Source: Melieria omissa (lineage: Eukaryota > Arthropoda > Insecta > Diptera > Ulidiidae). Taken from it: 64,000 nt of DNA. The stretch is taken from contig OZ020268.1 in NCBI GenBank assembly GCA_963971225.1, positions 14,733,032 to 14,797,031 of the forward strand, written 5' to 3'. Shown piece after piece: positions 48,287-60,280 of this stretch. Below the pieces are notes generated by a model. It was given only the letters and a program-made list of their open reading frames with translations, did not search any database and was not told the origin of the DNA. Each line of letters opens with the position of its first letter. The stretch's first letter is position 1. Both the position numbers and the translations under genes were made by a program.

Positions 48287-48688
48287 CAAACCTAAATTGA
48301 AGCGTTGAGCGTTGCGTTTTCAGACGCAACGCTCTCGCTCAGCGCGGCATACCGAAATTGAAGCGTTGCGTTGGGATTGTCAAAATCATGAAATGAAAAC
48401 AAATGACAAAAAAATATCTGCTTAGTTGCCAAAAAACAACAATTTATTACTATTTTGTAAAAATTAGCTCTTATTTGAATAAATTCCTCAAAATTTAAAT
48501 CAAATCAAATATAAATTACAGGCGTTTTTGTTTCTCGCAGCCAACTTCAACTGCTAACGCGCTGTCAAAATTGGAAATTCGAGTAGCTCAGCGTCAGAGC
48601 GTTTCAATTGCGGTTTGCCCCATACAATTTGTATGGGCATGAAGCAATTTTGACAGTTGCTTGCCGCTGACGCTCCAATTTAGGTTTG
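48287..48688. mobile_element. MITE of ~402 bp between the two direct repeats
   Basis: Left end CAAACCTAAATTGAAGCG and right end CGCTCCAATTTAGGTTTG are imperfect inverted repeats. Inside, AGCGTTGCG and CGCAACGCT form further hairpin arms near 48308-48345. Noncoding; the target duplication is unclear. Confidence 0.65.
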
Positions 48689-48689
48689 G

Positions 48690-49003
48690 CAGAAGGTTAT
48701 AGCAAGCCACCGGCTGATCGTGTATCGCTTCTGTCAAAATCGTCGGTGTCAGCAGTGGTGCGGTGTTGCCGCATCGGTTGAAATGAAAATACCTGACTGA
48801 AAACAACTGACCTGAGCACTTTTCCCGTTTTTTCACTCAAATACAGCACCGTCTGGCAACAATCACTTTTGTCTGTTTTCAGTTTCTCCCTCTTTCGTCG
48901 GAAAATGACAGCTGAATTTGACAGTAGCGATACACGATCCTACCAACAAAATACATGTGGTTTTTGGTGTTGCGGTGATGCTATTACCTTGTTTATTGTA
49001 CCA
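48690..49003. repeat. direct repeat copy 2 (~300 bp)
   Basis: Second copy of the repeat at 47937-48240. In this copy the inverted repeat arms (GATCGTGTATCGCT near 48717 and AGCGATACACGATC near 48925) are better preserved, suggesting it is closer to the ancestral form. Confidence 0.75.
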
Positions 49004-49189
49004 TGCTTGCATTGTTGTTGAACATAATTTGTTGACTACAACAAAAATCTAATCATATTTCATAAAGCGAGCGGAATCCCGGTATCATCACTTAATAAAG
49101 TTATCAGTTGTTTGTTGTTTTTTATTTCAGTTAGTATTTGATCGTAAATAAAGGCTTAAATTGTGTATAATTTGAAACTCAGTTTCAAT

Positions 49190-52080
49190 TAGGAGGAGAC
49201 GGACACTTTTCCTTCTGGCGGCAAAAAAAAAATCTTAAGGAGGATCAAGGAAAACCACTTTGGACTACTGGTGTGACAGAATTTGCAGGAGTTTAAGCAG
49301 TAACACAAGGATTTTCGATACCAGGTGAAGGCGATTGCAGGAGAAGGTAAGCGGATAAAAGGCAGTTGGGGCGATCGCTTCGGCGTCTGGCGTTACAGCT
49401 GGGACTGGGAACGTTTTTAGAGACAGTGATGACGACCTGGATGAAAGTTCAGATTTCACAACTGTACATTTTACTAGGAAGGCCAAAAAGAGAACAATAA
49501 ACTCTGCAGAAGACATGTGTGCAAAAGAAATTTCGTGCAGGGTTTTGTCTGATCTGATCAAATGTGATAATAAAATGAAATCCTCAGACAGGAAGACTAA
49601 AGAAAGAAAATCAGAAAAAACGATAACGGAACCAAGTGGAATTCCGCACAACATTTTACAACGAAGTTAGGCTACGCTGAGGTAGATTTGAACATGTGTG
49701 AACAAACTGAAACAAACAATACACGTAAAAAAACACTGAAACAAACAATATGCGTAAAAAACTAAAAGCTTTTTGATGCTAAAATTAGATCCTTCATACC
49801 TAGAAGTATGGTGGAAACATATGAAGTGATCAAATACATTCCTTATGATTTCACAGATGAGAAAATCTTCAAAAACATAGAATCTGTCATTAAGACAGTG
49901 TCAGCTAGGATAATTATGAGAAGAGACAAGTTCCTTTCTACAAAAACGATAAAACTCGCTTTTGAAGGCTACGAACTCCCGGAGAGAGTCACAATTTATT
50001 TCACGAATTTCAAAGTCTTAAACTACTTTCCACCTACTAGACAATGTTTTAACTGTGGTAGACTAGGCCACACAAAAATGGGATGCAAGGCCAAGAAACG
50101 TTGCATTTTATGTGGCAAGGAAGGGGAGTGTGAAGAAGAATGCACCAATAGAAGTTGCATTCTTTGTGGCGACGTAAATGCCTTTAACAAGGATGTCTGC
50201 CCTAAATGGGAAAAAGGAAAATTACTTATTGAGATAATGACAATTAAAAAAATAAGCAAAAACGAGACATTTGAAACATATGGTCACATCAACACTGAAA
50301 ACTATGAAGGCAACTTCTCGATGCTCTAAAACACACAGGCCCAAACTGTGAACAACGACGCTGAATTAAACAGACGGCTCACGAACAGGAGCTACAGCAG
50401 GGTAGTATCCAAACGCATTGTTGCGGCCTCTGGTGATAAACAGCCCCCTTCTAAAATAACGAAATCAAATAACATCACACCGTGCTTCGAGCATCCAAAT
50501 TGGTCCAATGTATCAGCTCTTGATAGATAGAGTGTTACACCTCCTATGTGAACGTTTTGATCTTAAATCTTATGACAAATCTTAACTAAAAGAGTACAGG
50601 GTAACAGCTCACACAAAACATCTCTAGACAGTAGATTGGCAGATATAAGAAAGGGGAATGTTGAAAGTACTACAAGTACAATTGTCAAAGTTTTAAAGGC
50701 AACAAAGACAATATCGCGTTTTTTACACATATACACCAGAGATGTAATAGTTTTGGAAGAAATTTTCTCGCTCGACGAAGCGAATTCCAGTCACAAGTTA
50801 ACAGGGTTTAATATGATAAGAAAAACGCGGCCTGACGGGTATGACGGTGCTGCGATAGGTTTCAAGCGATGCTTGCAATTCATGAAGGTCAATTTCCAGA
50901 CTCAACTAGATATTATCATTGCCAGGACAAACAATTTAGTCAACAATTGCACCATCTTTTCCTGCTACTTACAACCTAGGAAAAATACGCCGACGTTTGC
51001 AAAAGAACTATCAAAGCTGACGACATTTTTAAGCACACAAACGAATGTCCTCCTTCCTTTAATGCTAGAAGCACAGCATGGGGAGATACGATCAGCTTCT
51101 GTAAGGGCAAAATTCTGGGAGAACTCATTGGGAACACCAATATTAGGTATCTCAATGCTGGTACGAAAACTTTTTTTATAAACCTTGGGGTAGACGGTGG
51201 CAGTGTTTTGGACCTGTCTTTCACAAGCATACATGAAGACTTAAGTTGGACATGCAACAAGGCCTTTGTTGGAAACAGTCATCACTGTCCAATTCAAATC
51301 AGAATATCCAATGTCACAAAGAAACCTTTCATCCTCATATCTCAAAACCTTTTTATTTATATTTTTATCTAAAAAATTTGCAAGAATCAAACTCTCAGAA
51401 GCCATCCAACAGGCGATAAACATAGCAGTGGTAAACAAAATCACGAAACTTGCAATTCTTACTGACAGCCTATCGGCACTGCAGTGTATAGAAAAGGAAA
51501 AGACAAATAACTACTTGGTGGCAGAAATACATACATAACTGCTTGTGTAAAAACAGAAGCACACTACAGGAAATCAGATTAGTATGGTTGCCGAGTCATG
51601 TTGGCATCCTGGTCAATGAGAAAGCGGATCAGGCCGCGAAGACAGCCACAGTTCATGGCAGAAGCACAAACATTGATTCAACCCTAGATGAGGCCCTACT
51701 TCGTTTGAAAGCCAAAATTTGGAAAGAATGGAACCTTGAATTTAAAAGATTAAGCTAAAGCAAAGGCAACGGTTTTGCGGACATTACAAATGAAATCAGA
51801 AGGAAACCGTGGTTCAAAAACAAGGACTGCAACTTGACCCCGCACGAAATAAAACTTTTGAACAGATTTCTCACTTCATACTTGAGTAAATTCATTCCAA
51901 GTGTCAGCAATCTCTGCAGCCGCTGTGGTTTGCCAGAAACCCCCAACCATCTTATCTTCGAATGACATGCCTTACATCTGGTAAGGTCCAATTTAAACTT
52001 TTTTAACAAATTTAGTAATCTCGAGGACCTACTGAAATCTTACAATCTTGTATTTAGTGTTTAAAGACTTAGTAATATTT
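49190..52080 (+). mobile_element. degenerate I-type non-LTR retrotransposon, reverse transcriptase missing
   Basis: Pieces lie in the order expected of an I-clade LINE. ORF1 remnant: 49808-50329 with zinc knuckle CFNCGRLGHTKMGC followed by two further Cys clusters. An endonuclease-like fragment spans 50636-51250 with many stops and frameshifts. An RNase H-like fragment at about 51266-51758 has ILTDSLSALQCI and LVWLPSHVGILVNEKADQAA. A C-terminal CSRCGLPETPNHLIFE motif lies near 51915-51960. No reverse transcriptase motif is found between the endonuclease and RNase H fragments, which directly adjoin; the domain is deleted. The 5' and 3' ends are approximate and no poly(A) or target duplication was located. 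It cannot move by itself. Confidence 0.8.
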
Positions 52081-52407
52081 ACACAAGCTGCCAATCTTGC
52101 TAACTCCTTGTAAATCACTGTCACCACCGGTAAGTGCATAAACAAACTAATTACTATCATTATATATAACATTCGCAAACACAATTAATCTATTATAACT
52201 TCCTTGACAATAACATCGAGCATAGCTTTCGAGCATTTGAAAGATAACCTGGCGTTATAAGGGTCCTCTTAGGCTTCCTTACCATCAAGCACTACCTACC
52301 AGTGCTACCAATATCCAAAAAAAAGAAGAATGTAAATAGTGATTCGCAAGTCGAGTTCAACGCACTGCATGTAGAGATGTCTGCAGTTACGTCCGTTTGT
52401 TTGCACA

Positions 52408-54394
52408 CTAGTTGCTGCTCTGTGAACTACTGTACTCCTCAGGCTCTGTCTCCTCCATTTCTTCACCAATAGCCTGCTCGTCAACCTCGCTGTCGCCGTC
52501 GCCCTCCGCGTCACTGTGTCCTTTGTGGCCTTCTAGATGCACTAACAGATCGTCGCGCAAGAAAAAGCCTCGGTTGCAGATGTCGCAGATGTGCGGCTTG
52601 TCACCTTTATGCCGCTTCTCGTGGTCGACCAGATTCTTGCGCGTGATAAAGCGTTTGGCGCAGAAGGAACACACGTGCTTTCGCAGGTTCTTGTCATGAT
52701 TTTTCATGTGTGACTTTAGGCCTTCCAGCTGCGCAAAGCCTTTGCTGCACACCTCACAGCTGAACGGACGTTCGCCCGTGTGCAAACGCTCGTGGCACAC
52801 TTGAGAGTTTCGTGTGGCAAAGCGTTTCGGGCAGAAGTTGCAGGGAAAGCGGCGCTGTCCCTCATGGACGACGCGCACATGGCGTGAGATTGCGTTTTTG
52901 TGATTGAACTCTTGCGGACAGATACTGCACTTAAACTTCTCCAGGTTCGGCTGGTGGGTGCGCATGTGAGTCTGCAGTTCAGTGCGTGTGACCTTCGCAG
53001 CGCCACACTCCTTGCAGACGTGCTTCTTGATCTGTAAATGTCGCTTTAGGTGCTCGGACAGCGCTCGCTTTGAACTGTACTTTTTGCAACACTGATGACA
53101 GACGTTGTCTATATCCATTTCGTGACTCAGCTGCGCCTGGTGCAGCTCAAGTACCTCCTGTAATCCAAACGGAAAGGAAATCGAAGAAGCTGCGAACAGA
53201 GGAAACTGTCAGTAGTCGCTCAAAAACAACTTGAGATCGAATACTTACATTTGTGTTTTACCTTGCGGTGTGTCTCTAGGGTCTTGCTCAGCTTGAATGT
53301 GTCTCGGCAACCTTCGAAGCCACAGATAAGCGCCTGACTGAGCAGGTGGTTTGACTGGATATGAAGGTGCAGCTGGTTATAGCGCGTAAACGCTTTCTGG
53401 CACTCTAAGCAAAGGAATGGCTTCTCGTGGCCTTCATGCACGCCGCGTATGTGAGCGTCAAGGTAGACCTGCTTATACACCTGTTTATCACAGCGCGGAC
53501 ACTTGAGTGATTTCTTGTTGCGATCACGCTTGCGCAACGCCGTTCCTGTTAGACGACCCGATTGTGAGGTAGTCGCGGCACTCAGTGAGGTGCTAGAAGC
53601 GTTAGCCGCACCGTTACGCAGTGCATACTCCTCATCATCGGCGTCGTTGTCAATTGAATCGTAATTGGTACCAAGTGCGTTGTTTTCGTAGAATGTAGAG
53701 TTGTTCTCTTCATACTCCGAATCGATTTCAATCTTTACGACACTCAACAAATCATGCTCCGGCCCCGAGACTTGCTCACATGCGGGCGACAAGGTCTGCG
53801 GCTTGGGTTCATCGATGTCTTTGGGTTCGGTTTTTATTGATTGTCCCAGTGGCGGTGTCAGCTTTGGCAGCAGCTACCAAAGACCGTTTTTCAAACAATT
53901 GTTTAGTTCCAAGCTCAGCAACCCACCAAGTATGCACTTACCAGTGGATCTTTATCCTCGTTTTGCTCAGCAGTAGAAGTAGCAGTAGCAATGGCACTCT
54001 CGTTTACGAGGGCTCCCTTCCGTCGAACTTCAGACTTCTTCAATCGATTCCCTTCAGTGCTGTTCAAAATGCCAAACAGCATCTCGGCTGAGTGCAACGC
54101 CAGGTTGCGAAACTGCTGGAAGTCAATCATCTTATCATAGCACAACTGACAAAGCCTCTCTGGGTAGGCGTCATCGCTCACGTCCAACGATGTAAAAAGT
54201 ACTAACAGTTTGCGCAGATTTGGCAGCAGGTGAATGTTGTAGCTCGATGTAGTTGTTGTTGTCGACGCCATAACATCATCTTTCTCCATCTCTAAAGATG
54301 CTGACGATGGCGAGCTGCGACTCTCATGTCGATCCAAGCTACTCAGACAGGTGCGGCAAAACTCTTGCAAATTTTCACGCGTCAGTTTGTCCAT
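52408..54394 (-). CDS. ZAD-C2H2 zinc-finger protein 1 (3 exons, 619 aa, 10 fingers)
   Basis: Insect-type nuclear DNA-binding protein, probably a transcription regulator. Exons in transcript order: 54394-53942, 53873-53249, 53189-52408; total 1860 nt. The start is ATG at 54394 (MDKLTRENLQEFCRTCL). The N-terminal ZAD has FCRTC and LCQLC cysteine pairs (about 12-85), usually a dimerisation module. After an acidic linker come three fingers in exon 2 and seven in exon 3, ending at HLEGHKG, then an acidic Ser-rich tail. The junction of exons 2 and 3 is the least certain: the longer version used here keeps the second His of finger 3 (HRKVKH) and adds SSSISFPFGLQ; a donor 13 bases earlier (GTAAAA) joined to an acceptor at 53159 would also stay open but destroys that His. 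The specific Drosophila orthologue is not identified. Confidence 0.85.
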
Positions 54395-54736
54395 TTTTGA
54401 ACCGTTTATGGCTGCGTGATGTGAACACGGCAATTTTTGGTTTTATTCAATCTTTCTGCCTGATGATTTTCAATGGTATACTTTTTTAATTTTGCTCTAA
54501 AATATCGGTGGCGACGTTTTAAAACCTCACATTGCCAGTGTGCACACAAATGTGTAGATTCTATATAATAAAAAGAGCTAACTTTCAATTATAACTGGTT
54601 GTTTGGAATAGTTTTGATGATATAAATGTGATTTTACTTAATATCAAAAACTAGAGATGTCGATTATTTAATTTTGAATCGATATTTGACTAGGAGAAGG
54701 AAGAAGGAGAAGGAAGAGGTTTTTTCTACCTTTAAC

Positions 54737-55584
54737 CCTTTAGCGGGCAAGCCCGCCTTCAGGCGGTATACACAAAAATGCGTTTGCTGAGTAGGCGACG
54801 AACTTAATTTATTCAAATATCGCTGATAATGATTTGGAAAAGTTCCCTTTAACTAAGGGAAGAAGTGAGAATTTGCCGAGCTCGGACGAAAAAAATTATT
54901 TTTGCTAGTCATTTAATAAAAAGACTAGTAAGTCCAAACAATACTTTAATTTGTGTGTAGTTGATTGTGTTGATGAGAATATTCATAAGACCTTCTTACC
55001 TACCTACCACCCTCCAAAACGAGACCGCCTGCAGGCGGGGCTGCCGGTTTAGTCATGTTTGCACATCGCCTGGATGCGGTCTTACTGGTTTACGTCAACT
55101 TTGATTATAGCTCGCACTAAGATGCTTAGGATGTATTCACTGTGCCTTAGAGATTATTATACTCGAAAGGAGGCATGGCCGGCATAGAAAATATATATAT
55201 TTTACTTTTAGTTAGATTTCCATACAAAAAGAATTACAAAATTTGAATATTTCATAATTTACCAAAATATATGTCCGTTTATGAGTACTTATTGCTAGTT
55301 GCAAATGGGTCTGGTTAGTTGGAAAGAAGATTTTCGAACTGTAGAAGCAGATGTCTTATGTCAGATATGAACCAAATGGTACATTTATCATTTCTTTTGA
55401 TTTTCCTGCCTTTTCTGCACTTGAATGTGCTGTATGTTCGCCAGCCCCGCCTGGAGGCGGACTACTTTTAAACACACCTACCAACGCAACTGAGACAAAA
55501 ATTAATATAATTTTCGTTTTTCTCATGATGAATTAAACCAACTGTAACTTTTTTACAGTAATACAAAATTGGCTTGTTAAAGGG
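54737..55584. mobile_element. TTAA-flanked (piggyBac-like) MITE, 848 bp, with GC-rich palindromes
   Basis: TTAA flanks both sides (54733-54736, 55585-55588) and the ends are CCCTTTAGC and the reverse complement of CCCTTTAAC. The AT-rich body holds three GC-rich near-palindromes: CCCGCCTTCAGGCGG at 54753-54767, CCGCCTGCAGGCGGG at 55025-55039 and CCCGCCTGGAGGCGG at 55446-55460. The first and third lie near the two ends. No transposase remains. Confidence 0.75.
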
Positions 55585-55588
55585 TTAA

Positions 55589-56961
55589 CCGTTTAATCTC
55601 GTTTATCTTGTGTTGTTGTTAGTAGTGGAATATGTATAATCTGATGTGTATTGTATTTTTCAAGGCATGCATATTTTTGGCGTAGGTTATCTAGGGGCGA
55701 AGTTCAAATAAATGAGATAATGTGTGTTGCAAATAGAGCACAGATTAAAGTTCATGTATTTGATTCTATGCTTTGTCGTAAATATGAATTGGTCAGTATT
55801 TTTATTAGCTAAATGATAGCTTCAGGGCTTTTGAAAAATCTCAAAATGTGAGCAGTTTTTTAAACATTAGTTGCGGCACTTTCCGCACTCATGTTTACAT
55901 CTGTTTAGGGATATGCTGACACTTTTTTAACTTTTTTAAATTGCAATTTTTGGCTTTAATTTAGGATGCCATTGCTCAAATTTTTAGTGAGGAGGCCAAA
56001 TTTAGCCCGTGACATCTATCAAGGTCAAGCATTTTGTTAATTGTAAATAAATAAATAAATGATTTGTTTAATTCTCTGTTAAAAGTAACTTAAACCAATA
56101 AAAAGTCCAATTATATGTATTGTTGTATTGTATTGCAGATAGTTTGTTTAAGTATTATTCTTAAATTGCAGCTATAAAGTGTGTGATGATTTACACTGTT
56201 TTATTACAAAGCTATATTGTTGGCTTTAACCACAGAAAACACTTCTGTAGGGATCGGAATTATATGCAATTGCATATTTTTTTGGAGCTTCCGATTTGAA
56301 CGGGACCAAGACAGAAACTATTTTTATTGAAAAATATGAAGAATGAGCTAACATATTCACTGCATATTTGCATATAAATCCGATACCTACTGATAAGCAT
56401 TGTCAGCCGTTGTTCACAGCCCTTCGTTAGTTGGTGGCTCGTTCACAGTGGTCAAAGTTATTGCGAACTGTTAATACATAGTCCGTTAGTTTTTGGCTGC
56501 TGCCAAGTGATCATGGTGTAAGTATACCTTGTGTGGGATTTACAACAGATTTTGAAAAGACAATTTTAACGTTAAGCAAGTACTCAAATATGCATTTTCT
56601 TTTGTTGGGAATATTTCACAACTTTTTATTTGCACAAATATTCACCATTTAGATTTTCTCTCTCCCTTTAGGCAAAAGTTAGAAAGTATTTTATTTTGTC
56701 TAAAAACTTTATACAACTTACAAGATACCGATTCAACATACAACATACACTGTGCATAGAAAGTGGGGAAATGTTGCGGGGAACGCAAAGGACACGAAGA
56801 TCCACAATATTCCCTCACTTTATTTGCAAAGTGTGCGTGCAACTGAACCGCTTGACATTTTAACGAGTTATTACAAATACTAATTGCACTAATACTAAAC
56901 ATAAATTTCGTATCACTTGCGAAATTAGCCTTGAATGCGAGTACACATGGTGCACCCAACA
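55589..56961. other. spacer between zinc-finger genes 1 and 2
   Basis: AT-rich with no recognised gene. The right end (about 56625-56961) is likely the 3' UTR of the next gene; TTTATT on the plus strand at 56625-56630 and 56819-56824 gives candidate AATAAA signals on the minus strand. Confidence 0.45.
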
Positions 56962-58990
56962 TTAATGCTGTGGCGGCTGCGTTGCACTTAGCGTTCTCAC
57001 AATATGCATGCAAGCGGTGGCTACTTCTTGACTCTCCGCATCAGCTGCGTTCTCAGTCAATGCAGGTAGCACTGGCGCTGACGCCGGCGCCTGCTTGTGT
57101 CCAAATTTGTTGTGCGTCTTCATGTGTGCCCGCAGTGCTACCGACTGTATGAAACGCTTTCCGCATATTTCGCAGCCGTGTGGCTTCTCGCCGGTATGCC
57201 GCATCTCGTGATGCTTCCACGTGTCCGCTTTGCCAAAACTCTGATCACAATAGCGGCACGCGTAGCGTTTAATGCCCTTATGAACGACGCGATCGTGTAT
57301 GCCAAGATTCGCAGAGCTGTTGAAGATCATCGGACACTGCTTGCACGGCCACTGCTTCTCCTTCGTGTGGTAGTTGATATGAGTTCGCAGCTCGCTACGG
57401 GTAGTTTTCTTCATGCCGCAGTAGGGGCATACGAAATTCTTGATGCCCGCGTGCCGCAGTAGGTGTTCCTTGTACGTTCGTTGTTTGTTAAAACGCTTGC
57501 CACACTGCTCGCACTTGTGGGGGTACGACTCGACGCCGGCGTGTTTGTAGCCGTGCTCCTTCAGTTTAGTCACGTTGCGGAACGTGCAGCCGCATTGTTC
57601 GCATACATATGTCTTGGGCTCGCGGTCGCGGTGCTCCTCCGAGTGCTTGATGCGGTAATGTAACTTGTAGGACGACTCACGGGTGAATATCTTGCCACAG
57701 CCCTGGAAAGAACAGATGATTTCCTGCTTGACGGGTGCGTGGACCTCACGCATGTGGACGCGGTAGTGGTACGCCTTGTTGAAAGTGTGCTTGCATTCGG
57801 CGCATTCAAACGGTTTCAGGCCGTCGTGAGTGCGAATGTGGGCCTTCAGATTTTCCTGGCTAACACAGCGTCGCGGGCAGCGCTCACACTGAAACATTGC
57901 ATTGTTGGACTTCTTCTGAGGGATTGTGGATGTAGTCGACCGACTCGCTGACCTGCTGGCGGACAATTGTTTTTCTGTTGTGATGGAACGAGTTCGACGA
58001 GACCACTGCCGTGTTTTACTTGCGTTTTTTATTCGTTTCGCAAGCGGCACATGAGCATCACTAGAGGAATCCGATTCGCTGCTACCTTTATCTATCGCAT
58101 GGTCATCAGCATCATCGCTGCCCGATGATTGCGCTTCGTATTTTGGAGATATGTCGAGGACATCCTGCTCTATTGGTTGTTCTGTCAAGGAGGGTAGCTC
58201 CATGCTCTCGTTGATATTAACTTCATCAATTTTAACTTGATCTACCCGCAACTGGAATCCAACATTCATTTCGATTTCAGGCTCCAGATGAGGCTCAATT
58301 TCCATCTTGACAGGATCGGCAAATATTTCCTCCTCTTCCATGAGTGATGCCATCACCTGCAAATAGGAATTCGCTGTATTACTATGCCAACGAGTGGATA
58401 AATGACTTAACATATGCAGGTGGTACTATATCGACCTATGACATGCACTGAATCACATATTTTCTCGAGATGATACAACAAGTGTCAATGCATAGGGAAC
58501 AGACGTTTACCATATTTTTATCATCCACATGCTCAATTTTTCCAAGTAGCTGCGCCTTGCCGGCAGAACGTTGTTGTCGAATTTTACAACTACAGTAAAC
58601 ATTCAAGCAGTTTTTATCGCCTAAAGTCTCTTCATTATCTTGCACCTCTTCGGAGAGATGAGACACCGTGCTCGTGTCATTGCTAGACGGATTCACATTC
58701 TTTTCATGCTTGTTGCCAGTGAGCAAACTGGAGAGAATGCGCATCGACCGCAACGACAAGCTGCGAAACTCGTTGAAGCAGCGCAGCTTGTCGTAGCACT
58801 GTCGGCACACAAACTTTGGAAAGTGGTCAGTCGGTGTGGCGGCAATGCTGGTGCAGGCGAGTATCCACTTGGACAGCTTGTCCACTTTGTGAATGTTGTA
58901 CTTCTCGTCCCGGGACGCCGACTGCTTCTGAAGCTGGGAGAGACAAGTGCGGCAGAAGGACTGCATGTTCCTACAAGTGATTGGCGCCAT
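56962..58990 (-). CDS. ZAD-C2H2 zinc-finger protein 2 (2 exons, 624 aa, 9 fingers)
   Basis: Exons 58990-58511 and 58356-56962 total 1875 nt, with the intron in phase 0 between KNM and VMASL. The ZAD (about 12-85) has FCRTC and VCRQC. The linker (about 160-325) is acidic, with a Ser/Asp run and basic KRIK and RRTR patches that may serve for nuclear import. Nine C2H2 fingers follow from FQCERCPRRCV to HGCEICGKRFIQSVALRAHMKTH. Finger 3 has a four-residue gap between its cysteines (CSFQGC). Finger 6 (CPYCGMKKTTRSELRTH) lacks the usual hydrophobic Phe. Fingers 8 and 9 are joined by a canonical TGEKP linker. Very close to genes 3 and 4 in structure and sequence, so a tandem paralogue. Target genes are unknown. 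Confidence 0.92.
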
Positions 58991-60280
58991 TTTCTCTTAA
59001 TGGACGGCTTTCGATGGGACCACAAACGATGCAATGTGGAAAATTTTGGATACTTAGTGAAAAATCTAACTAAAAACTTTTTTCGCAGGCTTCAAATCAA
59101 AGAGAAATGAAAACAATTGCTGGCCATCGACTGCAGCTGTCCAGCAGCAGTTTTGAAAGCACTGGATATGGGCGGCCGAATACATTCGAGCTGCCAGATT
59201 TGCGGTATTAGCGGAGATTAGGCAGAAAATGGATGTGAAAAAATCGACTGCATGTAGAAAATTACAACCGAAATTTAATGTTGCACATTCACTGACATTA
59301 TTCACTGAACTACATATGTTTAAAATTATAAGAGGGTTCGAAGAAGGTAGAGAACAGTGATGAGTCACAGTAATATTGTAAAGCAAATGTTCTTAGCCCG
59401 ATTATTTTTCCAATTGTTGCTCTAAGGTGCAACATAATAATTTGTGGCTGTGCCAACTGCTCTTAATGATCCCGTTTGACTAAATCATTCAAACATTTTG
59501 ATAAGAATAAGTAATATTCTAATAACTTTGCCAATATTTTTGTTTGTTTTATTATTCAATGGTCTACTTTGTAATTTATTTTTAAAGACGATTAAGATTT
59601 CACAAATGTTATTCTTTTATGTTTGGTCTTCCAACTTGTAATGACGTTTTAATAAGTAAAACTAATAGCAATTATAAAAAAATAATTATATAAATTTGAA
59701 AAAAAAATTGGCATTACTTGTACTAAAATAAATATTATTATATACTAAATAATATTGTTGCAAACTCACTTCTTGTAGCCATGATAATTGGGCCGACTGG
59801 CTGTATTCGTGGTCGTGTCGTATCGTGTTCATTTAAGGTTCGATAGAATATAGAGAACAGTGAATATTTAACATGCACCACACGCGTTCCGTTGATAACT
59901 GACGGCGTTTGGATGCGCCGTTGCATCAATTATGAATTTTTAATGTTTTGAGCAAGCAGTTCCTATGTCAACCATGGCTGCTTTTATTTTGAATAGCACG
60001 CAACTTTAATGTAAAAATCATGTTATAAAATTAACACGCACAAGAAGATTCTTAGGCAAGAAAGTAGAACAAAGTGCTGAAGGCAATTAAAAAACCAAAT
60101 TATTATCCAAATTTTGCAGCGTTTTTACAATAAACTAGATTTTCCTTTCGATAAATATTTAAAATTCCGCACATGATACACATTTTTATATCATGGGTTT
60201 CGCATATACATATATAAATGATTCCTTAGCTCAAATAAATATGTGAACGTACCTTTTAGTGAAGCAAGAATGCCTACTGT
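58991..60280. other. spacer between zinc-finger genes 2 and 3
   Basis: AT-rich spacer with no recognisable coding exon or transposon. The left edge should contain the promoter of gene 2 and the right edge the 3' UTR of gene 3. Confidence 0.45.

Noticed and set aside
49265..49654. Minus-strand frame of 129 codons
   Set aside because: Antisense to the 5' part of the LINE remnant; no family resemblance.
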